Shown here piece after piece: positions 32,616 through 41,760 of a stretch of DNA of 64,000 nt. Origin of the DNA: Streptomyces sp. NBC_01341 (GTDB lineage Bacteria > Actinomycetota > Actinomycetes > Streptomycetales > Streptomycetaceae); NCBI RefSeq assembly GCF_035946055.1, contig NZ_CP108364.1, positions 7,006,001 to 7,070,000 on the forward strand, written 5' to 3'. Positions within the stretch are counted from its first letter, which is position 1, and each line of letters begins with the position of its first letter. Made by a program: the position numbers and the translations under genes. The notes beneath the pieces were generated by a model. The model saw only the letters and a program-made list of their open reading frames with translations, ran no database searches and was not told the DNA's origin.

Positions 32616-33359
32616 CGTGCTGGGCGGGTTGAGCTTGCGGAAGTACGTCCAGCTGGTTTCGTTGGGCTCGGCCCACTTCTCCGGGGCATGGGCGAACTCA
32701 GGGTTGTGGTCCGCGATGTAGGCGCGTGTGCGCTCGGGGACCTCCGCGTAGGAGCCCAGCTTCCTGCCCCGGCAGTGATAGGTGAGGCCGCCGGGCCGTT
32801 GCCCGCGGGCCATCCACGGCAGCCATGGAGACATCCGCGTCCACGACATGGTCGCCGGGACACTTGGTGCGGGGCCGGCGAGGTCGGCGCGGTCGGCGAA
32901 GAACTGGAACAGTTCCAGGGCCTTGTACGTGTCACCGGCCGAGTGGACGGGGTAATCGGCCACCGGCAGCGGCGAGGGATAGGCGAGCGGGATCTCCAGA
33001 CTGAAGCAGACCTGCTCGCCGAGTTCGGTCGTCGGGATCGGGAAGGGCCGCCACTTCTGGTTCGCCGGGTCGTTCCAGACGTGTACAACGGGCAGGTCGT
33101 GCCAGGTCTCCAGGATCTCACGCGTGACGGGGTCCAGATAGAAGGCGGCCTCACGGGTCAGCAGTTGATACGTGTCCGGCCCGGCGTCGTCCTGGACGAG
33201 GCGTGCGACATTGAGCCCCTCGAAGCCGAACACGCGCTGGTAGGGCTCGTCGGGCGCCCAGGTGTAGACATCTCCCGACCACCAGTAGGTGACCTCCTCG
33301 CCGTCGAGTGAGGCCCTGGTGCGGGCGAGGGAGCGGAGCAGTTCTGCGGGGTTCGTCAT
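32598..33359 (-). CDS. DUF1838 family protein
   Basis: A 253-residue protein matching DUF1838: VTYWWSGDVYTWAPDEPYQRVFGFEG (partial), YLDPVTREILETW, VVHVWNDPANQ, YPVHSAGDTYKALELFQFF, WTRMSPWLPWMARGQRPGGLTYHCRG. No signal peptide seen, so it is probably cytosolic. The family is uncharacterised. ATG at 33359 lacks a ribosome-binding sequence; CACAGT ends 8 nt before it and TTGCCG lies 18 bp further up, so the mRNA may be leaderless. An in-frame upstream extension exists but is not hallmark-like. Confidence 0.82.
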   Translation of the reverse strand: MTNPAELLRSLARTRASLDGEEVTYWWSGDVYTWAPDEPYQRVFGFEGLNVARLVQDDAGPDTYQLLTREAAFYLDPVTREILETWHDLPVVHVWNDPANQKWRPFPIPTTELGEQVCFSLEIPLAYPSPLPVADYPVHSAGDTYKALELFQFFADRADLAGPAPSVPATMSWTRMSPWLPWMARGQRPGGLTYHCRGRKLGSYAEVPERTRAYIADHNPEFAHAPEKWAEPNETSWTYFRKLNPPSTPRPAS

Positions 33360-33599
33360 ACGGCGTACTGTGCGCGACCGCCACCCCGACCGGCAAGTTC
33401 CGCCAGGAGCAGGTGAGGTGGTGGTGCCGGAACCCGGACGCGCGTCGGTGAGACAGCGCTTCCCGTAGCCTCCGATGCCGCACCCTCGGTGCATCCGGGG
33501 GCCAGGTGTGCCGTCCCAGGTACGTGACTCCGCCCCGGACACCCGCCGCCTGCCCCCCTGAACCTCAGCGTCATTCCGTCCGGTGGGCCTGAGATGCCG

Positions 33600-34517
33600 T
33601 CATCGGCCAGCCCGCGCCCACGGCCGTAGCTTCTCCGGGTTGCGGACTGCCCAGATGCGGGTGACACGCCCGTCGGACACGTCGAACGAGGCCACTGTCA
33701 TGACGGCCCCGCCGTGCAGGGCCACCAGCCCCGGCGCACCGTTGACCGAACGCTCCAGGAGTTGGAGACCCGGAGCCTTCCCGGCGATACCTGCCATGTA
33801 CTGGGCGATGCGGGTGCCGCCGACGACCGGTCGCAGGACCGCGCCGACCGTGCCGCCGCCGTCGGCGGTCATCACGGCGGCCGGATCGAGGAGGCCCACG
33901 AGGGCGGCGATATCCATGGCCTCCCACGCCTTCCTGACACTTCTCACCACGTCGGCCCGGCGGGTCGCAGCCTCCTGCGCGCGCGGAACGCCGACCCGCT
34001 TTCGGGCCGAAGCCGCCAGTTGCTTGCACGCCGGTGGCGTCCGGCCGAGAACGAGCGCGATCTCGGCGAACGGATACCTGAAGACGTCGTGCAGGACAAA
34101 AGCCACCCGCTCGGCGGGCGTCATCGACTCGAGGACGACGAGGAAGGCCATGCTCACCGAGTCGTCCAGGACGATCTGGTCGGCGGGGTCTGCGTGCCCT
34201 GCGGGGCCCGCGCCGCTCCCGGCCCCCTCCGTCCGGTCGGGCAGCGGCTCGGGCAGCCACATGCCGACATAGCGCTCACGGCGAGCCCGTGCGGAGCCGA
34301 GCACGTCCAGGCAGATGCGGCTGGTCACCGTCGTCAGCCAGGCGCCGGGGGACAGGATCTCGTCCTGCCGGCCCCGTGACAGCCCGTACCAGCGCGCGTA
34401 GGCGTCCTGCACGGCGTCCTCGGCCTCGGTGACCGAGCCGAGCAACCGGTAGGCGACATTGAGCAGTTGACGTCGCTCACCGGTCACCTCGTCCGGTCCG
34501 GTCCCGACAGTCCCCAT
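33600..34517 (-). CDS. ECF41-type RNA polymerase sigma factor (SigJ-like)
   Basis: A 305-residue extracytoplasmic-function sigma factor. Region 2 (LLNVAYRLLGSVTEAEDAVQDAYARW) and region 4 (LTPAERVAFVLHDVFRYPFAEIALVLGRTP-like, split here) are clear. It carries the ECF41 hallmarks: the linker motif WLPEPLPD and a C-terminal SnoaL-like domain with TADGGG, which modulates activity in place of an anti-sigma factor. ECF41 genes are usually beside a carboxymuconolactone decarboxylase, oxidoreductase or epimerase gene; here the near neighbours are a small membrane protein (divergent) and an FAD oxidoreductase. The TGTCACA promoter element known for this group was not seen upstream. Confidence 0.92.
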   Translation of the reverse strand: MGTVGTGPDEVTGERRQLLNVAYRLLGSVTEAEDAVQDAYARWYGLSRGRQDEILSPGAWLTTVTSRICLDVLGSARARRERYVGMWLPEPLPDRTEGAGSGAGPAGHADPADQIVLDDSVSMAFLVVLESMTPAERVAFVLHDVFRYPFAEIALVLGRTPPACKQLAASARKRVGVPRAQEAATRRADVVRSVRKAWEAMDIAALVGLLDPAAVMTADGGGTVGAVLRPVVGGTRIAQYMAGIAGKAPGLQLLERSVNGAPGLVALHGGAVMTVASFDVSDGRVTRIWAVRNPEKLRPWARAGR

Positions 34518-34590
34518 GCTTCCGGCCGCTCCCTCGCCTTACCTCTCGCGTACCCGCGTCGTCGAGCTGTCGAGACTCTATCGATCTGCT

Positions 34591-34622
34591 GCCCGAGGGC
34601 GGAAATGCCCGAGGGCGGAAAA
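34591..34622 (+). repeat. 16-bp tandem repeat before a ribosome site
   Basis: GCCCGAGGGCGGAAAT (34591-34606) is followed directly by GCCCGAGGGCGGAAAA (34607-34622), 15 of 16 identical. The second copy runs into the AAGGAG of the gene at 34635. Confidence 0.85.
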
Positions 34623-34634
34623 GGAGACCACGAC

Positions 34635-35096
34635 ATGGCCACTCATGCGACGGCGAGGCTGCGGGAACGGCGCGGCTCATCGCTCGTGCGGACTGCGATC
34701 GCCCTGCAGACGCTGACCATCTTCCTCCAGGCGGTGTCCGCCGGGCTGCTGCTCAGCACGTCGTACGGGGAGCCGCTGCACAGCGGCGGGGCCCGTGTGA
34801 TGTACGGGGCGTCGATGCTGTACGTGCTCGCGGCGGTACTCGCGTGGAAGCCGGGTGGCGGATCGGTCCGGCCGGTCCTGTACGCAGGCGGCTTCCTGGC
34901 CCTGGCCTCGGTCCAGGTCGTGCTCGGTGTCGCGCACGTCCCGGCGGTGCACCTTCCTCTGGGCGTCCTGATGTTCGGCTTGAGCGTGCTGGCGCTGAGG
35001 CAGGTGCTCATCCCGGGACGAGCGCGTCCCACTGCTCCCGGGTCGGTCCGTCGTGCTTCGGCGCGAAGTCGGGGTGGGCGGCCAGCCAGGAGGTGA
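34635..35096 (+). CDS. Small four-helix membrane protein
   Basis: A 153-residue integral membrane protein with four hydrophobic stretches: IALQTLTIFLQAVSAGLLL, MYGASMLYVLAAVLAW, VLYAGGFLALASVQVVLG and LPLGVLMFGLSVLAL. The last 25 residues are Arg/Ser/Pro-rich and are encoded antisense to the end of the neighbouring oxidoreductase gene. AAGGAG precedes the ATG by 8 nt. It is divergent from the ECF41 sigma gene and could be its target. No functional family recognised. Confidence 0.8.
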   Translation: MATHATARLRERRGSSLVRTAIALQTLTIFLQAVSAGLLLSTSYGEPLHSGGARVMYGASMLYVLAAVLAWKPGGGSVRPVLYAGGFLALASVQVVLGVAHVPAVHLPLGVLMFGLSVLALRQVLIPGRARPTAPGSVRRASARSRGGRPARR

Positions 35097-36381
35097 GGTG
35101 CCGGTCCACCTCGTCGGTGCCATAGGCGTCCTGGGCCGTGCGCACGAGGTGGCGTACCTGGGCCCGCGCTCTCATCACGACAGGGTCGTCGAAGGCGCAG
35201 AGGGCCAGTGCCGCAGCTCGCCGGTCCGAGGCCGCCGCGCCCTCGGCGAGGCGTTGCCCGCTGGTGCGGTCGGCCGTCACCTGCGCGTCGAACCACGGGC
35301 GGAGGGCCTGTGCCGTCCAGGCGTGATAGCAGGCCGGGTCTGCCGCTGTCCGCTCTACGTGGGTGGCGAGATGCCGCGCGGCGAGCAGTCCGAGAGCCAC
35401 GCCGTGACCGAAGGTGGGATTGGTGTGGATGAGGCTGTCGCCGGCATTGACCAGGCCGGTGACCACCGGTCCGTCTCCGTCGGAGAGAGCGGTCCAGCGG
35501 TTGTCCAGGCCGGCCATGGCCAGGACGGCCGACTGCGGTTCGGGGGCCAGGTCGAGCCAGGCGGCAGTGGCGGGGAAGCGGCGGGCCACAGCCTCGAACA
35601 CGGCGGGGTCGGCGAGCGCGCCGCGGGTCGGATCAGTTGTGGACAGCACCAGGCTCACCGCGAAGGTGCCGTTGTCGGAGGGGAAGACGCCCGCGAGCGC
35701 GAACGCCGCGGCCGATCCGGTCTTCACCCGCCCCGGGCCGCGAGGGCCTGTGGGCCGCAGGCGGTACCAGCGGCACAGATAAGCGATCCCGCTGCGGTGG
35801 CTTTCGGCCACGGGCGGCCGGCAGCCGGCCGCGGCCAGCCAGGCGGGTACGGGCGAGCGGCGGCCGGACGTATCGACGACGAGGTCTGCCGGGTACGCTT
35901 CCGCGCCCACCCGCAGGCCGGTGACCCGGGCAGGGCTGCCCTCCGCGAGGGTGAGGGCGTGCACGCGCTGACCTCGCCGCACCTCGACGGTGCGTTCCCG
36001 CCGCACGGCCGCGCTCAAGGCGGCCTCCAGCACGATGCGACGGGTGCGCAGGGTCACCAGGTCCTCGTCGCCGGGCCGGTGCGGCGGATGCCCGTCGAAC
36101 CAGTCGAACTCGTGGTACTCGCGGGCTCCGCGCGCCAGCACGTCCGCGTAGACGTCCGGGGCCTCGGCGAGCAGTACCGTGCGCACCGGCGCGAGGAGCG
36201 AATGGGGCTGGACGGCCTGCGGGACACGGGGCCTGCCCCAGTGGAAGAAGTCCCGGTCCGAATCCTCTCCCGCCTCACGCGGGTCCTGCTCGAACACCGT
36301 GACCGAATGGCCCCGCCGGCCCAGCATGAGCGCCGTCCCCAGCCCGCTGATGCCCCCACCGATCACCGCAACCCGCGCCAC
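35008..36381 (-). CDS. FAD-dependent oxidoreductase / monooxygenase
   Basis: A 457-residue flavoprotein. The N-terminal dinucleotide fold VAVIGGGISGLGTALMLGRRGH and the acidic strand end VFEQD bind FAD; ADLVVDTSGRRSPVP is the second flavin segment and LVNAGDSLIHTNPTFGHGVALGL the third (GD motif). This is the PHBH-like/squalene-epoxidase-like group. Start is GTG at 36381 after AAGGGG. Its 3' end overlaps the membrane protein gene at 34635-35096 by 89 bp, tail to tail. Substrate is not evident. Confidence 0.88.
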   Translation of the reverse strand: MARVAVIGGGISGLGTALMLGRRGHSVTVFEQDPREAGEDSDRDFFHWGRPRVPQAVQPHSLLAPVRTVLLAEAPDVYADVLARGAREYHEFDWFDGHPPHRPGDEDLVTLRTRRIVLEAALSAAVRRERTVEVRRGQRVHALTLAEGSPARVTGLRVGAEAYPADLVVDTSGRRSPVPAWLAAAGCRPPVAESHRSGIAYLCRWYRLRPTGPRGPGRVKTGSAAAFALAGVFPSDNGTFAVSLVLSTTDPTRGALADPAVFEAVARRFPATAAWLDLAPEPQSAVLAMAGLDNRWTALSDGDGPVVTGLVNAGDSLIHTNPTFGHGVALGLLAARHLATHVERTAADPACYHAWTAQALRPWFDAQVTADRTSGQRLAEGAAASDRRAAALALCAFDDPVVMRARAQVRHLVRTAQDAYGTDEVDRHLTSWLAAHPDFAPKHDGPTREQWDALVPG

Positions 36382-36778
36382 CGTGTTCCCCTTCGCGTCG
36401 TGTTGCGGAGCGAGCCTACTGCTTGGCGATCTTCGGGCGGGTACCGCCCTCGCCGGCAGCCGTGGGCCTGGACGTCGTGCCCCGGGCGGGCCCTGCCGGA
36501 CCGTGGCGGACCGATCGGCGACGCGGCGGCCGTCGAGCCCGTCGGGCCGGCCTCCTGTCTCCGGCCGGCGGAACCCGTGCGGTGCGACCTGCCCGCACGC
36601 GCGGCGTGAGGGCCTCGGCGTGTCTGCTCGACCACCTGGCGCGGTCGATTGCGCGTGCAGCGGTCCAGCCGCAGCATGGAGGTGGAAACCGTCAGGGACG
36701 GGAGTGATCCCACCGATCAGCCGACCGAGAGCCGGAGCGGTTCCCGGACTCGTCCGGTGCGACCAGGAGGGAAGTGAG
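36382..36778. other. Intergenic region, no gene supported
   Basis: A Pro/Arg-rich minus-strand frame (36416-36598) ends in GTRPKIAKQ, but it has no ribosome site or recognisable domain. It should contain the promoters of both flanking divergent genes. Confidence 0.4.
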
Positions 36779-37177
36779 GTGCAGAGCCGAAACCCACTGC
36801 GCAGGGGTGCCGCCCTCGTAGCAGGTGCCGCGCTGCTGATCCTGGGCGTCGCGCTGCTCGTCCTGCCCGGCCCGGGGCTGCTGCTCATCCTCGCAGGCCT
36901 GCTCGTTCTCGCCGATCAGTTCCCCGCTGTGGCTCGCTACGTCGACCCGGTGCGCGACCGTGCCATGCGTGCGGCCAGGGAGAGCGTGGCCTCACCGGTC
37001 CGCATCGCCGGTTCGGCCCTCACGGCGGCGGTTCTTCTGGCAGCGGGCCTGGTCTGGGGTCTGATGCCTGAATTGCCCTTCGGCGGCTGGCCCACCGGCG
37101 CCGGGCTGATCCTCTCGAGTCTTGTCCTCGTGGCTCTGCTGGTGTACAGCTACCGCACGACGCGTACCGGCCGCTGA
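36779..37177 (+). CDS. PGPGW-type transmembrane protein
   Basis: A 132-residue membrane protein. The first helix holds VALLVLPGPGLLLILAGL, the PGPGW/TIGR02611-type signature, followed by ADQFPAVARYVDPVRDRA; a second and third hydrophobic helix (AGSALTAAVLLAAGLVWGL, GLILSSLVLVALLVY) follow. The GTG at 36779 is preferred because AGGAGG lies 9 nt upstream. Function in the family is unknown. Confidence 0.85.
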   Translation: MQSRNPLRRGAALVAGAALLILGVALLVLPGPGLLLILAGLLVLADQFPAVARYVDPVRDRAMRAARESVASPVRIAGSALTAAVLLAAGLVWGLMPELPFGGWPTGAGLILSSLVLVALLVYSYRTTRTGR

Positions 37178-37477
37178 GGGTCCCTCAACCGAAGCTGTAC
37201 AGCGGAGTCCGCCGCCGGCCGGAGCGCGGGGATCGCCGAATGCCTGGCCACCCTCGGAGAGCCCCTCATGGTGCGTGCACACATACGTGGCGTTTCCTCG
37301 GCGAGCGTCAGCTTCGACACGGACCGGGGCAACGTATACCGCGACACCCTGCCGGAGTCCGGCGTGGGTACCGCCGTGTGGCATACGACAGCGCAGGACG
37401 CGGCATTCGTACGGATCGAGGTGCGACATCCCTACGGTCACATGGCAGCTCTGACGAACCCGGTCGTGCTGGTGTGA
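37178..37477 (+). pseudogene. Probable C-terminal remnant of a CehA/McbA-type metallohydrolase
   Basis: An open frame begins right after a stop at 37177 and ends in a string that looks like the C-terminus of secreted PHP-type (CehA/McbA) metallohydrolases: a short beta domain with VSFDTDRG, then AAFVRIEVRHPYGHMAALTNPVVL. An internal ATG at 37268 (69 residues) has GGAGAG upstream, so a small protein might still be made. The metal-binding N-terminal domain is absent. Assignment is from memory of the family ending and is moderate. Confidence 0.5.
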
Positions 37478-37882
37478 GCTGCGAGTCCCGGACCGGCTCG
37501 GGAAGCCTTGACGGGCGGCGGGCGCAGACAGCTGGATTACCCGTCAACTGCCTTTGCCAGTGAGCGAAGGAGTCGGAAGGATCGCGGCGTACGCGGCGCC
37601 GTGACAGGGGGAGGGGAGTCGCGCGCCCATCGAGGTCACGGTGTCCCGCTGTGGCGGTACGTGCTCGCGACACCTGTACGTACTCGAAACACCCTGTCGG
37701 TCGACGGTGCGCGGAGCAAGGCCTTCGGCGCAATTCTCTGAAACGTTCAAGCGGCAGGCGGGCACACACATGTTTCGCGCGTGTTGATGGTGTGCCAACA
37801 CCGCCGTCAGGGGCTTCCCAAGATCACCCCGCAGCACTTAGATTCCGTCTGCCTGTAGGACTTTTCGAGTCAAGGGAATCTT
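37478..37882. other. Intergenic region upstream of the subtilase gene
   Basis: No gene supported. GTGTTG (37781-37786) and CAACAC (37796-37801) form an interrupted palindrome with a 9-nt spacer that could be an operator about 82 bp before the protease start. AAGGGAA just before 37883 is the ribosome-binding sequence. Confidence 0.45.
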
Positions 37883-40800
37883 TTGACACACCATCACTCC
37901 GGAAGACGGCGCAGCCCGCTCCTGCTCGCGGCCGTCGTCCTGGTCACTGCGGCGACCCCGCTCGCGACCGCTTCCGCAGACGTCTCCTCCGCCGTCGGCG
38001 CGGCCACCGCCACGCACTCCGACGCCGTTGCCGAAGCCCACGGCGACCGACCTGCCTCATCCGTCGTGACCCTGCTGACCGGAGACAAGGTCACCGTGGC
38101 TCCCGCCGCCGGCGGCGGTCCCGGAACCATCACCGTTCAGGACCCCGACGGGGAGCCCACCGGTGCCCGGGTCATGACCGTGGGCGGCGACACCTACGTC
38201 TATCCGGACTCCGTCCGGCCGTACCTGACGGCCGGAGCCCTGGACCAACGGCTGTTCAACGTCACCCGGCTGGTGGCCGACGGCTACGACGACGCCCGTC
38301 TCGACCGGCTGCCCCTCATCGTGACGTACGGCGGCGAGGAAGCGGGCGCGGCAGCCCTGCGCCGGCGGGGCGACGCGATCCCGGGCGACGTCACGCTTCC
38401 GCTCACCAGCGTCAACGGTGTCGCACTGACAGCCGACAGGGAGGACGGCGGCGCACTGTGGGCCGCCCTCACCGGGGGGCCCGGGCCTGACCGGAGTGCT
38501 CGGCACACGAACGCTGGGCCTGCGAAGGCTCAGGATACGAAGGCTGCCTTCCGGGGCGGCGTCTCCAAGGTGTGGCTCGACGGCAAAGCCGAGGCCACGC
38601 TGAGTGACTCGGTCGCCCAGATCGGCGCCCCCGACGTCTGGTCCGGTGGCAACCGCGGCGAAGGCGTGGACGTGGCCGTCCTCGACACCGGGTACGACCC
38701 TGACCACCCCGATCTGAAGGATGCCGTCGAGGACAGCCACAGCTTCGTCCCCGGGGAGGACGCCACCGACCGCAACGGCCACGGAACACACGTGGCGTCC
38801 ACCATCGCCGGCAGCGGCGCAGCGTCCGACGGCAGGGAGAAGGGCGTGGCTCCCGGCGTCGACCTGCACGTCGGCAAGGTCCTGAGCGACGCCGGGTCGG
38901 GGTACGACTCGTGGATCGTGGCCGGTATGGAGTGGGCCGCACGAGACGTGCACGCCCGCGTCATCAGTATGAGTCTCGGCAGCAGTGAGAACGCCGACGG
39001 CGAGACCGTGCTCGCCCGGTCCGTGAACGAGCTGAGCGAGGAGACCGGCGCTCTCTTCACCATCGCGGCCGGCAACAACGGCCCCGATGCCCAGACCGTC
39101 AGGTCACCCGGCACGGCCGACGCGGCCCTCACCGTCGGTGCGGTGGACTCCGCCGACGAGATCGCCGAATTCTCCAGCCGCGGCCCGCGCTACGGCGACG
39201 ACGCGCTCAAGCCCGAGATAACCGCACCCGGTGTCGGCATCCTCGCCGCCAGGTCGCAGTACGCCCCCTGGGGATCCGGCTCCTACGCCAGTCTCAGCGG
39301 CACGTCCATGGCCACCCCGCACGTGGCCGGCGCGGCGGCGCTGGTGGCCGCCGCCCACCCGGACTGGAGTGGCAACCGCGTCAAGGACGCGCTGATCAGC
39401 ACGGTGCGCCCGACCCCCGGCATCACGATCGACGACGGCGGGAACGGCAGGGTCGACGCAGCCGCGGCCGTGGGCACCCTCACCGCCACGGCAAAGGCGG
39501 ACGCGGGCATCCACACGCCGGGCGGGGACCAGGCCCTCGTCGAGTCCGAGGTCACCTGGACCAACACCTCCGACCGGGCGGTCACCGTGGACCTCGCCGT
39601 GGACGCGCCGGGCGTCCCGGCAGGCGTCTTCACCCTCTCCGAGAACCGACGTACGGTTCCGGCCCACGGCACAACCGCCGTCACGGTGCGGACGGACCTC
39701 GCCAAGACCGGCGAACTGAAGCGCTGGACCGGCCGGCTGACCGCGTCCGTCGACGACACCGTCCGCACCCGCACCCTGCTCGGGGTCAGCACCCGCAACC
39801 GTCTCGCACACGTCCGTACGAAGATCACCGGACGTTCGGGTGAGGCCACCGAAGGTGTCCTCACCTTCTTCCGCAAGGGCGACGACTTCGCGGGGATCTA
39901 CCCCTACGGCGGCGGGGTCTCCGACGAGCTGCTGCCGCCCGGCCGGTACACGGTCTACGCCGACTTCCGCGTCGAGGGCACGCACGGCGCCTCCTCCGCC
40001 GGTTACGCCCGCATGGTCCTTCCGCAGGTGGATGTCACCGGCGACGCCGATCTCGTCCTCGACGGCACCAAGCTCCGTGAGGTCACCGCACGCACCCCCA
40101 GGAAGACGGAGAACATTCTCCGGCGCGTCGACTACCACCGGCAGTTCGACGACCACTCCCTGGTGACCGACAGCACCGAGATCGCCGACGGTTACGACAG
40201 CCTGTGGACCGCTCCGACCTCGCCGGGGCCTGACGGTGAGCAGTACCTGACCGTCCGTTGGCGCGACCGGCAGCCGCTGCTGACGTTGACCGCCGGAGCC
40301 CAGGAGTTCGACGACCTGAGCATCATGCCCGGATCGTCGAGGCTCACCGAAGGCGATCGGGACTTCGATCTTATCCACCCCGGCCAGGGCATGGCGGCCG
40401 ACTACAAGGGTGTCGACGCCGCAGGCAAGGCCGCTGTCGTGCGCTGGGACTCGTACGACGAGGACACCGCGGACGACCAGATCAGGGCCGCGCAGGCGGC
40501 CGGCGTGAAGATGCTGCTGTTCGTGCACGATCTCGACGGACGCCTGCGGCAGCCGATCATCAGGTCGACCATCCAGGTCGTCGGTCTCTCCCGTACCCAG
40601 GGTGAGGAACTGATCGCCCGTATCGACGCGAGTGCCTCGCACAGTGTGCGCCTGCACGCCGTGTCCCGTCCTCGTACCGCCTACCTGTACGACCTGGTGC
40701 ACACCTGGAAGGGACGCATCCCCACCGACCTCACGTACGCCCCGAAGGACGGGCAGCTCGCACGCGTGGAGGCGCACTTCCGCAACCCGAACGGGCGGGA

Positions 40801-41683
40801 GGTGTACGAGAACCGCTACGACGTCCACCCGTGGACCGTGTACAACGTCGCCACCGCCCGGCTGAGCACGTCCGGCACCGACCGCACCGACTACGTCAGC
40901 AGCGATGCCACGTTCACCTGGTCCGAGGAGGCCATGCTCTACCCGGTGGTGTTCAGCACCTCCGGGCAGACGCGCTACCCGGCGGGCCGCACCACCGACG
41001 TGCACTGGTTCGGCACGGTGACCAGGCCGCGCATCAACGACGGAGTCCAGCCACCCACCCGAACCGGCGATCACATGGACGTCGTCGTCCCGGCCTGGGG
41101 GGACTCCGGCGGCGATCACGCCAACTTCGCGGCCTTCGGCAGCGACGGCCTCACGGAGAAGACCGAGCTGTACCGCGCTGGGTCCCTCCTCGGCACAGGC
41201 TCGAGCGAGGTGTCGGCGAGCGTACCAGCGGCCAAGGGCTCCTACCGCCTGCTCCACACCGCAACCCGGGACGCCACCACGGAGTTCCCCTACTCGACCG
41301 CGACCAGCACCGAGTGGGCGTTCACTTCGGCCGCACCGAACGGCAGGGCCGAGTCCGAGCAACTGCCCCTGATCCAGGTGGACTACGCCCTGCCCACCGA
41401 CGGGGAGGGCAGGGCCGCACGCGACGCGACACTGCTCGTCACACCGCTGCACCTGCCGGGCGCCACCCATGCCGCACTGCACACGCGGCGGGTGGAGATC
41501 TCCTACGACGACGGTGCCACCTGGACGACGGCCCGCGTCAGCGGCCGTGGCAACGGGAAGGTGAGTACCGTACTCGAGGCGCCGAAGCCGGCGCGCTACC
41601 TGACCCTGCGGGTGCACGCGGGGGACAGCCACGGCAACACCGTCACCCAGACGGTGGTGAGGGCCGCGGGCATCGCCGGATGA
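37883..41683 (+). CDS. Large secreted subtilisin-family (S8) protease
   Basis: A 1266-residue exported protease. TTG is the start: AAGGGAA lies a few bases before it and the signal peptide (RRRSPLLLAAVVLVTAATP) begins right after. A propeptide-like region runs to about residue 245. The catalytic triad is Asp268 (VAVLDTGYD), His300 (NGHGTHVAST) and Ser475 (SGTSMATPH), with the oxyanion Asn in AAGNNGPD. About 700 residues of beta-rich C-terminal domains follow, including a PA-like region (AAVVRWDSYDEDTADDQI, partial) and Ig-like segments. The architecture matches large S8 proteases common in Streptomyces. A strong hairpin follows. Confidence 0.93.
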   Translation: MTHHHSGRRRSPLLLAAVVLVTAATPLATASADVSSAVGAATATHSDAVAEAHGDRPASSVVTLLTGDKVTVAPAAGGGPGTITVQDPDGEPTGARVMTVGGDTYVYPDSVRPYLTAGALDQRLFNVTRLVADGYDDARLDRLPLIVTYGGEEAGAAALRRRGDAIPGDVTLPLTSVNGVALTADREDGGALWAALTGGPGPDRSARHTNAGPAKAQDTKAAFRGGVSKVWLDGKAEATLSDSVAQIGAPDVWSGGNRGEGVDVAVLDTGYDPDHPDLKDAVEDSHSFVPGEDATDRNGHGTHVASTIAGSGAASDGREKGVAPGVDLHVGKVLSDAGSGYDSWIVAGMEWAARDVHARVISMSLGSSENADGETVLARSVNELSEETGALFTIAAGNNGPDAQTVRSPGTADAALTVGAVDSADEIAEFSSRGPRYGDDALKPEITAPGVGILAARSQYAPWGSGSYASLSGTSMATPHVAGAAALVAAAHPDWSGNRVKDALISTVRPTPGITIDDGGNGRVDAAAAVGTLTATAKADAGIHTPGGDQALVESEVTWTNTSDRAVTVDLAVDAPGVPAGVFTLSENRRTVPAHGTTAVTVRTDLAKTGELKRWTGRLTASVDDTVRTRTLLGVSTRNRLAHVRTKITGRSGEATEGVLTFFRKGDDFAGIYPYGGGVSDELLPPGRYTVYADFRVEGTHGASSAGYARMVLPQVDVTGDADLVLDGTKLREVTARTPRKTENILRRVDYHRQFDDHSLVTDSTEIADGYDSLWTAPTSPGPDGEQYLTVRWRDRQPLLTLTAGAQEFDDLSIMPGSSRLTEGDRDFDLIHPGQGMAADYKGVDAAGKAAVVRWDSYDEDTADDQIRAAQAAGVKMLLFVHDLDGRLRQPIIRSTIQVVGLSRTQGEELIARIDASASHSVRLHAVSRPRTAYLYDLVHTWKGRIPTDLTYAPKDGQLARVEAHFRNPNGREVYENRYDVHPWTVYNVATARLSTSGTDRTDYVSSDATFTWSEEAMLYPVVFSTSGQTRYPAGRTTDVHWFGTVTRPRINDGVQPPTRTGDHMDVVVPAWGDSGGDHANFAAFGSDGLTEKTELYRAGSLLGTGSSEVSASVPAAKGSYRLLHTATRDATTEFPYSTATSTEWAFTSAAPNGRAESEQLPLIQVDYALPTDGEGRAARDATLLVTPLHLPGATHAALHTRRVEISYDDGATWTTARVSGRGNGKVSTVLEAPKPARYLTLRVHAGDSHGNTVTQTVVRAAGIAG

Positions 41684-41720
41684 CCGGCGGGAACAGCTCG
41701 ACGCGTACCTAGTGCGCACG

Positions 41721-41760
41721 GCCTCGCGGCCGGTCCGGTCATCCGGGCCGGCCGCGAGGC
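41721..41760 (+). terminator. Terminator hairpin after the subtilase gene
   Basis: A 16-bp stem with one G-U pair (arms 41721-41736 and 41745-41760, left arm GCCTCGCGGCCGGTCC) followed by TTTCGTCTT, a T-rich tail rare in this window. Confidence 0.85.

Noticed and set aside
36416..36598. 60-codon minus-strand frame ending in GTRPKIAKQ
   Set aside because: The ending looks protein-like, but there is no ribosome site and the rest is Pro/Arg-rich. Could be a decayed gene end; not supported enough to list.
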